Positions 23,597 through 33,334 of a stretch of 64,000 nt of DNA are shown one piece after another. The first letter of the stretch is position 1, and each line of letters begins with the position of its first letter. The translations under genes were made by a program, and so were the position numbers. Origin of the DNA: Rhodococcus sp. Leaf247 (GTDB taxonomy: Bacteria > Actinomycetota > Actinomycetes > Mycobacteriales > Mycobacteriaceae); the NCBI RefSeq assembly GCF_001426185.1, contig NZ_LMRP01000002.1, positions 157-64,156 of the forward strand. The letters run 5' to 3'. A model generated the notes under the pieces. The model did no database searches and had not been told where the DNA came from. It saw only the letters and a program-made list of their open reading frames with translations.

Positions 23597-25245
23597 ATCT
23601 TCTCCGGTGCGCTGACGCCGAGCATGGCGAGGCCGTTGGCCAGGACCTGGCGGGTGGCGTCGCCGACGGCGAGGCGGGCGGTGTGGACGGGCATCGGTTC
23701 CTCGTCTCCTCGGGGCAGGACACGGCATGCGCCGTAGAAGCGGTGGTACGCGCCCGCCAGTTCCTCGGCGTACCGCGCGATGCGGTGCGGCTCCCGCAGA
23801 GCTGCGGCGCTGGCGACGACGCGGGGGAACTCTCCGATGGTGCGGATGAGATCACCTTCGGCGGCATGGGTCAGCAACGAGAAGTCCGGGTTCTCGGCGG
23901 AGACACCGAGTTCCTCGGCGCCGCGTGCGAGAGAACACAACCGGGCGTGCGCGTACTGCACGTAGTAGACCGGGTTGTCGTTGCTCCTGCTCGCCCACAG
24001 GGCGAGGTCGATGTCGATGGACGAATCCACCGACGAGCGGACCATGACATACCGCGCGGCATCGATACCGATGGCGTCGATGAGATCGTCGAGCGTGATC
24101 ACCGTGCCGGCGCGCTTGCTCATCTTGACGGCGACACCGTCGCGCACGAGGTTGACCATCTGACCGATGAGAACCTCGACCGTCGCCGGGTCGTCGCCGA
24201 AGGCGGCAGCGGCGGCCTTCAGGCGACCGATGTAGCCGTGGTGGTCGGCGCCGAGCATGTAGATGCAGAGGTCGAACCCGCGCGAGCGCTTGTCCTGGAA
24301 GTACGCGATGTCACCTGCGATGTACGCCGCGTTCCCGTCGCTCTTGACGACGACGCGGTCCTTGTCGTCCCCGTACTCGGTACTGCGGAGCCACCAGGCT
24401 CCGTCCTTCTCGTACAGGTTGCCGGAACTCTTGAGCGTCTCCACGGCGCGGTCGACGGCACCGGACTCGAAGAGCGAGTTCTCGTGGAAGTACACGTCGA
24501 AGTCGGTACCGAAGTCGTGCAGATCCGACTTGATCTTCGTGAACATTGCGTCGACACCGATGGCGCGGAACACTTCCTGCCGCTCGTCGTCGGGCAGATC
24601 CATGACGTCCGGACGCTGCGCGAGGACGGTTGCGGCGATCTCGGTGATGTACTCCCCCGCGTACCCGTCCTCCGGCGCCGGCTGTCCCGAGGCGGAGGCG
24701 ACGAGAGAGCGTGCGAACCGGTCGATCTGCGCGCCGTGATCGTTGAAGTAGTACTCCCGCGTGACGGCTGCGCCGCGCGAGGTGAGGATGCGTCCGAGCG
24801 CATCGCCGACCGCAGCCCACCGGGTACCGCCCAGGTGCACGGGACCGGTGGGGTTGGCCGAGACGAACTCGAGGTTGATCGAGGTGCCCGTGAGCTCGTC
24901 GGACCAGCCGTACTGCACACCTTGGCGCTGGACGCGCTCGACGATGGCACCCTGCGCGGACTTCGCGAGTCGGATGTTGAGGAAGCCGGGGCCGGCGACA
25001 TCGACCTCGTCGACCGCGTCGGCAGCAGCGAGGGCCTCGGCGAGCCAGCCGGCCAGATCGCGGGGGCTCACACCGGCTTTCTTGGCCACCTGCATCGCCA
25101 CGTTGCTGGCGTAGTCGCCGTGTTCCGGGTTACGCGGACGGTCGAGCGTGACGGTCTCGGGCAGCACGGCAGGGTCGAGTCCGTGCTCGGTGAGCACGGT
25201 CGCCGCGGTAGCACGCAGCAGTTCGGCGAGATCGGCGGGAGTCAC
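23593..25245 (-). CDS. argS: Arginyl-tRNA synthetase
   Basis: This 550-aa class I synthetase charges tRNA-Arg. The HIGH-like signature is '[15 protein letters not shown]' and the KMSK loop is present as '[12 protein letters not shown]'. A C-terminal DALR anticodon-binding domain ends the protein ('[12 protein letters not shown]'). The GTG at 25245 is preceded, eight bases away, by a TAGGAT -10 element, so the transcript may be almost leaderless. It heads the argS-lysA-hom-thrB operon, whose first three genes overlap by GTGA. Confidence 0.97.
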   Translation of the reverse strand: MTPADLAELLRATAATVLTEHGLDPAVLPETVTLDRPRNPEHGDYASNVAMQVAKKAGVSPRDLAGWLAEALAAADAVDEVDVAGPGFLNIRLAKSAQGAIVERVQRQGVQYGWSDELTGTSINLEFVSANPTGPVHLGGTRWAAVGDALGRILTSRGAAVTREYYFNDHGAQIDRFARSLVASASGQPAPEDGYAGEYITEIAATVLAQRPDVMDLPDDERQEVFRAIGVDAMFTKIKSDLHDFGTDFDVYFHENSLFESGAVDRAVETLKSSGNLYEKDGAWWLRSTEYGDDKDRVVVKSDGNAAYIAGDIAYFQDKRSRGFDLCIYMLGADHHGYIGRLKAAAAAFGDDPATVEVLIGQMVNLVRDGVAVKMSKRAGTVITLDDLIDAIGIDAARYVMVRSSVDSSIDIDLALWASRSNDNPVYYVQYAHARLCSLARGAEELGVSAENPDFSLLTHAAEGDLIRTIGEFPRVVASAAALREPHRIARYAEELAGAYHRFYGACRVLPRGDEEPMPVHTARLAVGDATRQVLANGLAMLGVSAPEKM

Positions 25246-25253
25246 GGGGCCTT

Positions 25254-25259
25254 ATCCTA
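25254..25259 (-). promoter_or_regulatory. argS: Candidate -10 element of the argS operon
   Basis: TAGGAT on the minus strand ends eight bases before the argS GTG. This would place the transcript start at or within a few bases of the start codon, a common leaderless arrangement in actinobacteria. No clear -35 box is seen. Confidence 0.4.
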
Positions 25260-25401
25260 TGGTCTCGCCACACCGCGGCCCGACCGCGGTCACCACTGGT
25301 CGTCCGCGGTGCGCATCAGCACACGCTCAGACTCGCTCCGTACAGTGGTGCTGCCTCGAGTAAGTGGCCACTCATTCCTCGATCGAAAGAGCGCTCCGAC
25401 C

Positions 25402-26292
25402 ATGCCAAGCGGTTCCGACAAGAAATCTGGAAAGTCAGCCAAGGCCATCAAGGCTGCCAGCAAGACCGGCACCCGGAACAAGGGTGGCGTTCCCTCCAGT
25501 GTGGGGTCGGGCAAGCGTCGTCAGATTCCGTGGCTCACGATCGCGGCGACCGTCGTGGTCGTCGCGCTGATCGGCGCCCTGGCCTGGAACCTGGTGCCCA
25601 AGTACCAGGACCGTGCGGAAGCGCAGAAGTTCGCGCCGACGGAGCAGAACCAGGATCCCTCGACCGGTATCGACGGCGTCGTCAAGCAGGACTACCCCGC
25701 TGCTCTGCACGTCACGGGTGCGCAGCGCGTCGCGTACGACCAGTCACCGCCCTTCGGCGGACCGCACGACCAGGTCTGGGCCAACTGCATGGGCACCGTG
25801 TACCCGGACGGGCTGCGCACCGAGAACGCCGTGCACTCGCTCGAGCACGGCGCCGTGTGGATCGCCTACAACCCGGACGAGCTCAGCGAGGATCAGATCG
25901 CGACGCTGTCGTCCAAGGTCGAGAACCAGCAGTACATGCTGATGTCCGCGTACCCCGGCCTCGACTCCCCCATCTCCCTGCAGTCGTGGGGCCACCAGCT
26001 GAAGCTGGACAGTGTCGACGACCCGCGCATCGACCAGTTCATCTCAGCCCTGCGCCTGAACCGGTACGCGTACCCCGAGGTCGGCGCCAGCTGCTCGACG
26101 ACGCCCGAGACGTTCGATCCCGACAACCCGCCGCCCTTCGACCCGTCGGCTCCCGGCGCGGACGCAGTCCCGATGAGCGGTGAGGGCATCGCGCCCGACA
26201 CGTCCGAGATCACCGGCACGGACCAGCTGCCCAGCGGCCTGCAGCTGCCCAGTGACGTGCAGCTGCCCAGCGGGACGGTCCCCACACCGTGA
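25402..26292 (+). CDS. DUF3105 membrane-anchored protein
   Basis: The 296-aa protein has a basic Lys/Ser/Gly-rich cytoplasmic tail (1-42), one membrane helix (about 45-65, 'WLTIAATVVVVALIGALAWNL') and an exported DUF3105 domain (about 85-235) with 'SPPFGGPHDQVWANCMGTVY' and 'VHSLEHGAVWIAY', whose His and Cys residues recall metal-binding sites. The Pro/Asp-rich tail ends in an imperfect QLPSG-type repeat. The following DUF305 gene overlaps by GTGA, so the two are made together. The function of DUF3105 is not known. A much longer frame upstream is antisense to argS and was not used. Confidence 0.85.
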   Translation: MPSGSDKKSGKSAKAIKAASKTGTRNKGGVPSSVGSGKRRQIPWLTIAATVVVVALIGALAWNLVPKYQDRAEAQKFAPTEQNQDPSTGIDGVVKQDYPAALHVTGAQRVAYDQSPPFGGPHDQVWANCMGTVYPDGLRTENAVHSLEHGAVWIAYNPDELSEDQIATLSSKVENQQYMLMSAYPGLDSPISLQSWGHQLKLDSVDDPRIDQFISALRLNRYAYPEVGASCSTTPETFDPDNPPPFDPSAPGADAVPMSGEGIAPDTSEITGTDQLPSGLQLPSDVQLPSGTVPTP

Positions 26293-26981
26293 CCACGACG
26301 GCGACGCAGGACGCACCACCCGGGCAGCGGAGCCAGCGCTCCGCCCTCCTGGTACTCGGGGCGGTCGCGCTCCTGGTGGTGGGATTCGCCATCGGCTTCC
26401 TCGCGCAGACACCCCTTCGTGACGACGCCGCGCCGAACCCGGGTGCGGACTCCGTCGACGTCGGCTTCTCGCAGGACATGACCGTGCACCACAACCAGGC
26501 CATCGAGATGGCCACCCTCGCGCTCAGCGGGGCATCCGACCCCCTGGTGAAGAACCTGGCGTACGACATCCTGACCACGCAGCAGAACCAGGCCGGGCAG
26601 ATGCAGGGATGGCTGGCGCTCTGGGACGCCGCTCCGCTTCCGACCGGTGGCTACATGGGCTGGATGACGGACGACGGCGGGCACTCGATGTCCGGCATGG
26701 GCGGATCGTCGATGACCGGGCCGGTGCAGACGATGCCGGGAATGGCCTCCACTCAGGACATGACGGACCTCCGCGCCGCGTCGGGACCTGCGCTCGACGT
26801 CCTGTTCCTGCAGTTGATGCTTCGTCATCACCAGGGCGGGCTGACGATGATGCAGTACGGCGAGGTCCATGCCGAGACACCCGCCGTGCGGAACCTGGCT
26901 CGGACGATGGTGAACACCCAGACGTCCGAGGCGCAGTTGATGACGCAGATGCTCACGGAGAAGGGCGCTGCGCCGCTCTGA
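26289..26981 (+). CDS. DUF305 exported protein, Met/His-rich
   Basis: The 230-aa protein has a membrane anchor or uncleaved signal (about 19-40, 'ALLVLGAVALLVVGFAIGFL') and a DUF305 ferritin-like four-helix domain. The two conserved His motifs are 'DMTVHHNQAIEMATLAL' and 'LMLRHHQGGLTMMQYGE'. The linker between them is rich in Met, Gly and Ser ('MSGMGGSSMTG'), which suggests copper binding. DUF305 proteins are often near copper-resistance genes, but none is visible here. It overlaps the DUF3105 gene by 4 bp. Confidence 0.85.
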   Translation: MTTTATQDAPPGQRSQRSALLVLGAVALLVVGFAIGFLAQTPLRDDAAPNPGADSVDVGFSQDMTVHHNQAIEMATLALSGASDPLVKNLAYDILTTQQNQAGQMQGWLALWDAAPLPTGGYMGWMTDDGGHSMSGMGGSSMTGPVQTMPGMASTQDMTDLRAASGPALDVLFLQLMLRHHQGGLTMMQYGEVHAETPAVRNLARTMVNTQTSEAQLMTQMLTEKGAAPL

Positions 26982-27039
26982 CTCGAGCATGCGCTACTCT
27001 TGGGTCTGCCCGAACGGCACGCCGGAATTCTTCCGGTGC

Positions 27040-27115
27040 GCCCCCGTAGCTCAGGGGATAGAGCGTCCGCCTCCGGAGCGGAAGGCCGCAGGTTCGAATC
27101 CTGCCGGGGGCACCA
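27040..27115 (+). tRNA. tRNA-Arg(CCG), CCA encoded
   Basis: The 76-nt cloverleaf has acceptor stem GCCCCCG/CGGGGGC, D-arm GCTC-AGGGGATA-GAGC, anticodon stem TCCGC/GCGGA with loop CTCCGGA (anticodon CCG), and T-arm GCAGG-TTCGAAT-CCTGC. Discriminator A is followed by an encoded CCA. It reads CGG arginine codons. A 6-bp inverted repeat (CCGGAA at 27022-27027, TTCCGG at 27031-27036) sits just before it. The 3' end directly abuts the stop codon of the convergent hydrolase gene. Confidence 0.97.
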
Positions 27116-27751
27116 TCACTCGCGATCCGCGAGCATCTGCATCACCGCATCCGCCGCACGGCGGGCCGTCGGCTTCCTGGTCGGAGCCAGATCGTGTCCG
27201 GCCTCCTCGATCGTCACGACGGTAACGGGTGCGCCGATGAGCGCAGTGTGCTCCGCCATTTCCTCGCCGGTCGCGAAGGTGTCCCGCGAGCCGTGCACCA
27301 CGACCGTCGGCACCCGAATGTCCGGGAAGTGCTCCGTGCGCAGAGTCTCCGGCTTCTTCGGTGGATGCAGCGGATAGGACAGCGCCAGAAGCCCGTCGGC
27401 GATCCGAGGTTCCTCGGCGACGAGCATCGAGGCCTGCCGTCCCCCGTACGAGTGCCCTCCCACGATCATCGGGACATCGGATCGCATCGCGGTCACCGCG
27501 GCAGCGATTCCGGCGCGGTCGGCCGCCGCGCCCGCCCGGTTCGGAGGCCCCTTGGGCCGGGCCTGCCGGAACGGGAGATCGATGCGAGCGACTCGAATGC
27601 CCCGCTCGGCCAACTCGGTGGCCACGTGCACGAGAATCGCTGCGTGACAAGTGCTTCCGGCCCCGTGCGCCAGCACTGCCGTCGCGACGACAGGCCCCAC
27701 CGGATCGTGGATCACCCCGGAGATGCCGTCCGCCGTCCAGTCGCGAGTCAT
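27116..27751 (-). CDS. Small alpha/beta hydrolase
   Basis: This 211-aa alpha/beta-hydrolase resembles the dienelactone-hydrolase/TEX30-like group. The nucleophile elbow is 'GGHSYGGRQAS', the acid is in 'VVHGSRDTFAT' and the histidine in 'EEAGHDLAPT'. The lid is minimal. The ATG at 27751 fits family length. It lies on its own between a hairpin downstream of the secreted-protein gene and the tRNA. Substrate unknown. Confidence 0.8.
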   Translation of the reverse strand: MTRDWTADGISGVIHDPVGPVVATAVLAHGAGSTCHAAILVHVATELAERGIRVARIDLPFRQARPKGPPNRAGAAADRAGIAAAVTAMRSDVPMIVGGHSYGGRQASMLVAEEPRIADGLLALSYPLHPPKKPETLRTEHFPDIRVPTVVVHGSRDTFATGEEMAEHTALIGAPVTVVTIEEAGHDLAPTRKPTARRAADAVMQMLADRE

Positions 27752-27771
27752 CCACGGGACGGTAATGCAGA

Positions 27772-27802
27772 ACGGGCACCGACCGCAGTGGTCGATGCCC
27801 GT
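27772..27802 (-). terminator. Hairpin downstream of the secreted-protein gene
   Basis: The arms ACGGGCA/TGCCCGT and CGACC/GGTCG are separated by one C/A mismatch, with a five-base loop. It starts 18 bp after the stop of the minus-strand secreted-protein gene. The following strand has only short T stretches (TCTGCATT). It is a probable terminator. Confidence 0.55.
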
Positions 27803-27820
27803 CCGCTCGCGCGTCGGATG

Positions 27821-28630
27821 TCAGGGAACCTGCGTCAGCCCCACGGTGGGGAAGAAGGCGCAGGTCTTGCCGTCGTGGGACACCTGCCCGAAGACCGCGG
27901 AGAGCACGGTGCCGGAACCCGTCGCGACGGGCGCGAGGCGCACGCCGGCGTTGGGGAACTTGGAGAGGTTGTTGTTCAGCAGGTCACGGCCGATGGTCTT
28001 GAACGGTTCGCCGAGCGGCTCGATGATCTCGGAGAGGATCACGTCGGTGAGCCCGCCCATGTCCGCGAACCCGCCCTTCAGGGAGTTCACGTTGAACCAC
28101 GCCACCTGCATGCCGGACTTGTCGGCGCCGTCGTTGACGATGCCGCCCGGTGCGGGGACGAAGGCGTACAGCGTCTCGCCGGGATCGGCGATCGTGGTGT
28201 CGATGCCGGGGAGGGACGGGATGCTGACACCCGGAACCTTCGGGGTGTACGGCCCGGGAGCAGCGCCGGCCACAGCGGGAACGATGCCCAGCGGTGCGCC
28301 CGGCAGCGCCGAGCAGTTGATGGCCGCCGTCGGGTAGAAGAACGGGGTCAGGCCGAATCCGCTGAGAAGACCGTTCGCGGCGTTCAGCAGGGCCAGGGGG
28401 TCGGTACCGGCCGGTTCGGCGACATCGACGCTGGGCGCAGCTCCGGCGACGGCCCTGGCGGCAGCGAGCGCGGCATCACCCGGAGCGGCGGAGCCTTCGA
28501 GCGTGGACAGGGCCTGCTGCAGCGGATCCGCTGCCGGGACGACAGGTTCAGCGGATGCAACGGCCGGGAACACGAGGGCTCCGGCACAGGCGATGGCCAT
28601 GACGGCGATCGACCGACGTGATGAACGCAT
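27821..28630 (-). CDS. Secreted protein of unknown function
   Basis: The 269-aa protein begins with a clear signal peptide (MRSSRRSIAVMAIACAGALV, cleavage likely after 'AVASA' near residue 27). The mature part is Ala/Pro/Gly-rich and then has a more regular domain from about residue 140 ('ETLYAFVPAPGGIVNDGADK', 'VAWFNVNSLKGGFADMG'). Two cysteines (about 106 and 258) could form a disulfide. It looks like the secreted, mycolata-specific proteins of Rhodococcus and Nocardia, but I cannot name a family. GAGGAG precedes the ATG. Confidence 0.75.
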   Translation of the reverse strand: MRSSRRSIAVMAIACAGALVFPAVASAEPVVPAADPLQQALSTLEGSAAPGDAALAAARAVAGAAPSVDVAEPAGTDPLALLNAANGLLSGFGLTPFFYPTAAINCSALPGAPLGIVPAVAGAAPGPYTPKVPGVSIPSLPGIDTTIADPGETLYAFVPAPGGIVNDGADKSGMQVAWFNVNSLKGGFADMGGLTDVILSEIIEPLGEPFKTIGRDLLNNNLSKFPNAGVRLAPVATGSGTVLSAVFGQVSHDGKTCAFFPTVGLTQVP

Positions 28631-28828
28631 GGGGTACTCCTCGAACTGGGGGGCAGATGCGGGGTTGGGGGAACCGCCTGGTCCGATTCGACCACGAGAA
28701 TCGTCAGGTCACGGTCGTCGAGACTGCATTGATACCAAAGTGTCGCATGATGCTGATGTGACGGACGTGGTTCGACGGCACCCGCACGCTGTCGGCGCTC
28801 GAGGCCCCCGACGTGGGAAGATCACGTC

Positions 28829-29359
28829 ATGTCGTCAGCACCCAAGCTCCCGCTGGACCCGATCGCGGAGGCTCACCGTCAGTGGCTCCGACACGGATGG
28901 GCGGACGCAGCGGACGGGATGGCTGCGGTCACCTCGATCATGCGGGTGCAGCAGATCATGATGGCGCGCGTCGAGGAAGTGCTCAAGCCCACCGGTCTCA
29001 CCTTCGCGCGCTACGAACTGCTGACGCTCCTCACGTTCACCAAGACGGGCGCGTTGCCGATGGCGAAAGCCAGTGCCCGCCTGCAGGTTCACCCCACCTC
29101 GGTGACCAATGCCGTGGACCGACTCGAAAAGGCAGGCTTGGTCCGGCGCGTGCCTCACCCCACCGACCGTCGCACCACGCTGGTCGAGATCACCGACACC
29201 GGAAGAACTCTCGCGGTGGCCGCCACCGAGGACCTCAACGACCGTGTGTTCGGACTGCCCGGTGCGGACGGCGCGGACCTGGACAAGCTCGTCTCCATCC
29301 TCGCCGGGATCCGGCGGCGGGCAGGCGACTTCGACGACGAGGGCGCATCCGGCTGGTGA
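28829..29359 (+). CDS. MarR-family regulator
   Basis: This 176-aa winged-helix regulator has 'LTFARYELLTLLTFTKTG' as helix 2, 'ASARLQVHPTSVTNAVDRLE' as recognition helix, and the wing 'LVRRVPHPTDRRTTLVEIT'. GGGAAGA lies eight bases before the ATG. It is divergent from the secreted-protein gene (198 bp apart) and convergent with the valine-degradation operon. The effector is unknown; the secreted-protein gene is one possible target. Confidence 0.88.
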   Translation: MSSAPKLPLDPIAEAHRQWLRHGWADAADGMAAVTSIMRVQQIMMARVEEVLKPTGLTFARYELLTLLTFTKTGALPMAKASARLQVHPTSVTNAVDRLEKAGLVRRVPHPTDRRTTLVEITDTGRTLAVAATEDLNDRVFGLPGADGADLDKLVSILAGIRRRAGDFDDEGASGW

Positions 29360-29366
29360 CGCACAA

Positions 29367-29415
29367 CGATCCGGTGCGGAAACCGTCGCTGAGCGAGGGA
29401 TTCTGCACCGGATCG
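29367..29415. repeat. 49-bp near-perfect palindrome between convergent genes
   Basis: The outer arms at 29367-29384 and 29398-29415 pair at 16 of 18 positions, beginning CGATCCGGTGC and ending with its exact complement. The 13-nt centre contains a further inverted repeat TCGCT-G-AGCGA. The element fills most of the 70-bp gap between the marR stop and the enoyl-CoA hydratase stop. It may be a bidirectional terminator or a REP-like dispersed palindrome. No T-run flanks it. Confidence 0.7.
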
Positions 29416-29429
29416 TCGGCTGATGACAC

Positions 29430-30215
29430 TCAGCGGTGCCGGAACTCCGGTTGACGCTTCTCGGTGAACGCGGTCATGCCTTCGGTCTGATCCTCCGTGG
29501 CGAACGTGGAGTGGAACAGGCGGCGCTCGAACCGCACTCCCTCCGCCAGGGTCGATTCGAAGGCACGGTTCACCGCTTCCTTCGCCATCATCGCGATGGG
29601 AAGCGACTTCGCCGCGATGGTCTCGGCCGTGGCCAGAGCATCGTCGAGCAGGTCGGCGGCCGGCACGATGCGCGACACCAGCCCGGCACGTTCGGCTTCC
29701 TCGGCTCCCATCTTGCGACCGGTCAGGCACATCTCCATGGCCTTCGCCTTGCCCACGGCCCGCGTCAGGCGTTGCGATCCACCGATTCCCGGGATGACAC
29801 CGAGCGCGATCTCCGGCTGACCGAACTGCGCAGTGTCGGCGGCGATCAGGATGTCGCACATCATGGCCAGTTCACATCCACCGCCCAGGGCGTACCCGGC
29901 GACGGCCGCGATGGTGGGTGTGCGGACCGCTGCGAAGTCGTCCCACTGCGCGAAGAAGTCCGTCGTGTACACCTCCATGTACGTCTTGGACTGCATCTCC
30001 TTGATGTCGGCTCCGGCCGCGAAGGCCTTCTCCGATCCCGTCAGCACGATGGCCCCGATACCGGTGTCGTGATCGAATGCCGTCGCGGCAGCCACCACCT
30101 CGGTCATCAGCCGAGAGTTCAACGCGTTCAGCGCTTTCGGGCGGTTCAGCGTGATGATGCCGACGCGCCCCTGCGTGCGGACCTCGATGGTCTCGTAGCC
30201 GGGTGTCCCGCTCAT
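29430..30215 (-). CDS. Enoyl-CoA hydratase (EchA8-like)
   Basis: The 261-aa crotonase-fold enzyme hydrates 2-enoyl-CoA; in this operon the likely substrate is methacrylyl-CoA. The oxyanion-hole segments are '[12 protein letters not shown]' and '[16 protein letters not shown]', and the catalytic glutamates are in '[10 protein letters not shown]' and '[16 protein letters not shown]'. The ATG overlaps the mmsB stop by 4 bp. It is the last gene of the valine operon. Confidence 0.92.
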   Translation of the reverse strand: MSGTPGYETIEVRTQGRVGIITLNRPKALNALNSRLMTEVVAAATAFDHDTGIGAIVLTGSEKAFAAGADIKEMQSKTYMEVYTTDFFAQWDDFAAVRTPTIAAVAGYALGGGCELAMMCDILIAADTAQFGQPEIALGVIPGIGGSQRLTRAVGKAKAMEMCLTGRKMGAEEAERAGLVSRIVPAADLLDDALATAETIAAKSLPIAMMAKEAVNRAFESTLAEGVRFERRLFHSTFATEDQTEGMTAFTEKRQPEFRHR

Positions 30216-31105
30216 GCCGTGCCTCCGGACCGCTCGCGGATCTCCTGCACGATGCCCGAGAAGTCCTTGTCACCGTGCTCGGCGGCATAGTCGTCGTACA
30301 TCTTCGCCGCAAGCATCCCCAACTCCGCCTCGACACCGTTCGCGCGCACGGCATCCGAGACCAGCCCGAGATCCTTGCGCATGAGAGCGGCGGCGAACCC
30401 CGGCGTGTAGTCGTTGTTCGCGGGACTCGTGGGGACGGGTCCCTGTACTGGGCAGTTGGTGGTCAGCGCCCAGCACTGCCCGGACGCGGTGGAGGCGACA
30501 TCGAAGAGCGCCTGATTGGTCAGGCCCAACTTCTCGCCGAGGACGAACGCCTCGCTCACCGCGATCATCGACACACCGAGGATCATGTTGTTGCACAACT
30601 TGGCGGCTTGGCCGTTACCGCTCTGTCCACAGTGCACGATCTTGCGACCCATGATCTCGAGCAGGGCGTTCGCGTCGGCGACGTCGGTGTCCTCGCCCCC
30701 GACCATGAAGGTCAGGGTTCCGGCCGTGGCGCCGCCGACACCGCCGGAGACCGGAGCGTCCACGGCCCGGTGTCCGCCCGCACGGGCAGCGTCCGCCGCC
30801 GACCGGGCATCCGCGACGTCGATGGTCGAGGAGTCGATGAACAGCGTGCCGGCCTGCGCGGCCGGAACGACCTCCGCGTAGCAGTCGAGCACATGCTTGC
30901 CGCTGGGAAGCATCGTGACGACCACCGCAGCCCCCTGAACGGCGTCCACAGCAGACGACGCGACGGTGATGCCGTTGGCGCGAGCCTGCTCCAACGACGC
31001 CGGGACGAGGTCGAACCCTCGGACGTCGTGCCCGGAGGCCGCGAGGTTGGCGGCCATGGGCCCGCCCATGTGACCGAGTCCGAGGAATGCGATGACCGAG
31101 CTCAC
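30212..31105 (-). CDS. mmsB: 3-Hydroxyisobutyrate dehydrogenase
   Basis: The 297-aa NAD-dependent beta-hydroxyacid dehydrogenase oxidises 3-hydroxyisobutyrate to methylmalonate semialdehyde. The NAD motif is '[19 protein letters not shown]', the substrate motif '[20 protein letters not shown]' and the catalytic lysine lies in '[15 protein letters not shown]'. The GTG start overlaps the preceding gene (GTGA). Confidence 0.94.
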   Translation of the reverse strand: MSSVIAFLGLGHMGGPMAANLAASGHDVRGFDLVPASLEQARANGITVASSAVDAVQGAAVVVTMLPSGKHVLDCYAEVVPAAQAGTLFIDSSTIDVADARSAADAARAGGHRAVDAPVSGGVGGATAGTLTFMVGGEDTDVADANALLEIMGRKIVHCGQSGNGQAAKLCNNMILGVSMIAVSEAFVLGEKLGLTNQALFDVASTASGQCWALTTNCPVQGPVPTSPANNDYTPGFAAALMRKDLGLVSDAVRANGVEAELGMLAAKMYDDYAAEHGDKDFSGIVQEIRERSGGTA

Positions 31106-32187
31106 GATGATGGTCCTTTCGATGCGAGACCCAACTCGGCGTCACCGAGGGGTGCGAAGAAGCGGTCGACGTCGGCCGGGGACACGTCCTTCAGGCGAGG
31201 CGGTGACCACGTCGGCTGCCGGTCCTTGTCCACCACCTGCGCCCTGATGCCCTCGACCAGGTCCGGGCTGTCGAGGCACGCGATGGACACGCGGTACTCG
31301 TCGTCGAGCACCTCGTCGAGCGACGACGCGGCAGCAGCCCGGCGCAGCGAGCGCAGGGTGACGGCAACGGAGGTGGGCGACTTCGACTCGATCGCGTCGG
31401 CCGCCGCCACCGCGTCGTCGTGGCCCAACGCGCGAAGACGCTCCACGATCGCCGACGCGTCCTCCCCCGAGTAGGCCTCGTCAATCCAGGAGCGTTGCCC
31501 GATCAGCGCGGACTCCGGGGCCGCAGAGGCGAGCGAGAGGGCCGTGTCGACGGTGCCCGTGTGGAGCGCCTCGACGAAGTCGGCGAGAGACTCCGTCGGG
31601 ATGTACGTGTCGGCGAAACCGGCGGCGATGGCGTCACCGGCCGTCATGCGCGCCGTGGTCAGAGCCAGGTGTGTGCCGATCTCTCCCGGAGTGCGGGCGA
31701 GCAGATACGTCCCACCGACGTCGGGCACGAAGCCGATGCCGACTTCCGGCATCGCGATCTTCGACTTCTCGGTGACGATGCGCTCGGATGCGTGCGCCGA
31801 GATCCCGACACCGCCTCCCATGACGGCACCGTCCATGATGGCCACGATCGGCTTGGTGTACCGGCTGATGCGGGAGTTCATGATGTATTCGTCCCGCCAG
31901 AACCGTGCGGTGGCGGAGCCCGTCGGCCAGTTCTCCCCCGCCTTCGCCTTCGCGTCGTCGTGGATGGCGACGATGTCGCCGCCGGCGCACAGACCGCGCT
32001 CACCGTTTCCCTTGATCAGAACGGCGCGGACACTCGCGTCAGTCTCCCACTCGACGAGTGCCGCGTCGATACTGCGCACCATCTCGTGAGTGAGAGCGTT
32101 GATGGCGCGGGGGCGATTCAGCGTGACCGTGGCGATACCTCGGTCGACGGTGAGGAGAACGTCGGACTCGGATGCGGTGTCGCTCAC
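31102..32187 (-). CDS. 3-Hydroxyisobutyryl-CoA hydrolase
   Basis: This 361-aa crotonase-superfamily hydrolase is longer than an enoyl-CoA hydratase, with a C-terminal extension typical of HIBCH. Key segments are 'RGLCAGGDIVAIHDDAKA', 'IMDGAVMGGGVGISAHASER' and 'AMPEVGIGFVPDVGGTYLLA'. It releases free 3-hydroxyisobutyrate for mmsB. It overlaps both neighbours by 4 bp. Confidence 0.93.
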   Translation of the reverse strand: MSDTASESDVLLTVDRGIATVTLNRPRAINALTHEMVRSIDAALVEWETDASVRAVLIKGNGERGLCAGGDIVAIHDDAKAKAGENWPTGSATARFWRDEYIMNSRISRYTKPIVAIMDGAVMGGGVGISAHASERIVTEKSKIAMPEVGIGFVPDVGGTYLLARTPGEIGTHLALTTARMTAGDAIAAGFADTYIPTESLADFVEALHTGTVDTALSLASAAPESALIGQRSWIDEAYSGEDASAIVERLRALGHDDAVAAADAIESKSPTSVAVTLRSLRRAAAASSLDEVLDDEYRVSIACLDSPDLVEGIRAQVVDKDRQPTWSPPRLKDVSPADVDRFFAPLGDAELGLASKGPSS

Positions 32188-33332
32188 GCGGCACCCACCA
32201 CCGATCGAGCGATGACGATACGCATGACCTCGTTGGTTCCTTCCAGGATCTGATGAACTCGGAGATCGCGGACGATCTTCTCCAGACCGTACTCACTGAG
32301 ATAGCCGTATCCGCCCAGCAATTGGAGCGCGTCGTTGGCGACGGTGAACCCGACGTCGGTGGTGAACTTCTTCGCCATGGCGCACAGCTGCACCTTGTCG
32401 GGAGCATCGGCGTCGAGCGCACTGGCTGCACGCAGCAGGAGTACACGTGCGGCTTCGAGGTCCGTGCGCATGTCGGCGAGCCTGAACTGCAACGCCTGTG
32501 CGTCGAGAAGCCTCGATCCGAATGCTCGCCGATCGGCGAGGTAGCGGACCGCGATGTCGAACGCGGCCGTCGCGCCGCCCAGCGAGCAGGCCGCGATGTT
32601 GATGCGGCCGCCGTTGAGCCCGTTCATCGCGATGCGGAACCCGTTGCCCTCGCCGCCGAGCAGATTCTCGGCCGGCACCGTGACGTCCTCCAGGATCACC
32701 TGGCGAGTGGGCTGCGCGTTCCAGCCCATCTTGGCCTCGTTGGCGCCGAACGACAGTCCCGGCGTGTCCTTCTCGACGACGAACGCCGAAATCCCGGAGG
32801 GTCCCGCGCCGCCGGTTCGCGCCATGACGACGTAGACGCCGGACTCGCCGGCACCGGAGATGAACTGCTTGACGCCGTTCAAGACATAGGTGTCGCCGTC
32901 GCGCACCGCCTTGGTGGACAACGCGGCGGCATCCGACCCGGCGCCGGGCTCGGTCAGGCAGTAACTGCCCAGCGTGTCCATCGTGCACAGAGCCGGAAGC
33001 CACTGTCGCCGTTGATCGTCGGATCCGTACGTGTCGATCATCCACGCGACCATGTTGTGGATAGACAGGTAGGCAGCGATCGACGGATCACCGGCGGCGA
33101 GCTTCTCGAAGATCCGCACGGCGTCGACCCGGCGTAGACCGGAGCCGCCGACGTCCTCGGCGATGTAGATCCCGCCCATGCCCAGTGCCGCCGCCTTGCG
33201 CAGGACGTCCACCGGGAAGTGCTTGGTCCGGTCCCACTCCACGGTGTTCGGAGCGAGGAACTCCGCGGCGAAATCGGCTGCCGTCTCGCTGATCGCGCGC
33301 TCGTCCTCGTCGAGCGCGAAGATGTCCGCCAC
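32184..33332 (-). CDS. Acyl-CoA dehydrogenase (isobutyryl-CoA type)
   Basis: The 382-aa flavoprotein probably oxidises isobutyryl-CoA to methacrylyl-CoA. The FAD and substrate motifs 'YCLTEPGAGSDAAALSTKA' and 'FGSRLLDAQALQFRLADM' are present, with the catalytic glutamate in 'HQILEGTNEVMRIV'. The GTG at 33332 lies two bases after the mmsA stop and gives the normal length; a longer frame enters mmsA. Substrate choice is inferred from the operon. Confidence 0.92.
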   Translation of the reverse strand: MADIFALDEDERAISETAADFAAEFLAPNTVEWDRTKHFPVDVLRKAAALGMGGIYIAEDVGGSGLRRVDAVRIFEKLAAGDPSIAAYLSIHNMVAWMIDTYGSDDQRRQWLPALCTMDTLGSYCLTEPGAGSDAAALSTKAVRDGDTYVLNGVKQFISGAGESGVYVVMARTGGAGPSGISAFVVEKDTPGLSFGANEAKMGWNAQPTRQVILEDVTVPAENLLGGEGNGFRIAMNGLNGGRINIAACSLGGATAAFDIAVRYLADRRAFGSRLLDAQALQFRLADMRTDLEAARVLLLRAASALDADAPDKVQLCAMAKKFTTDVGFTVANDALQLLGGYGYLSEYGLEKIVRDLRVHQILEGTNEVMRIVIARSVVGAA

Positions 33333-33334
33333 CG

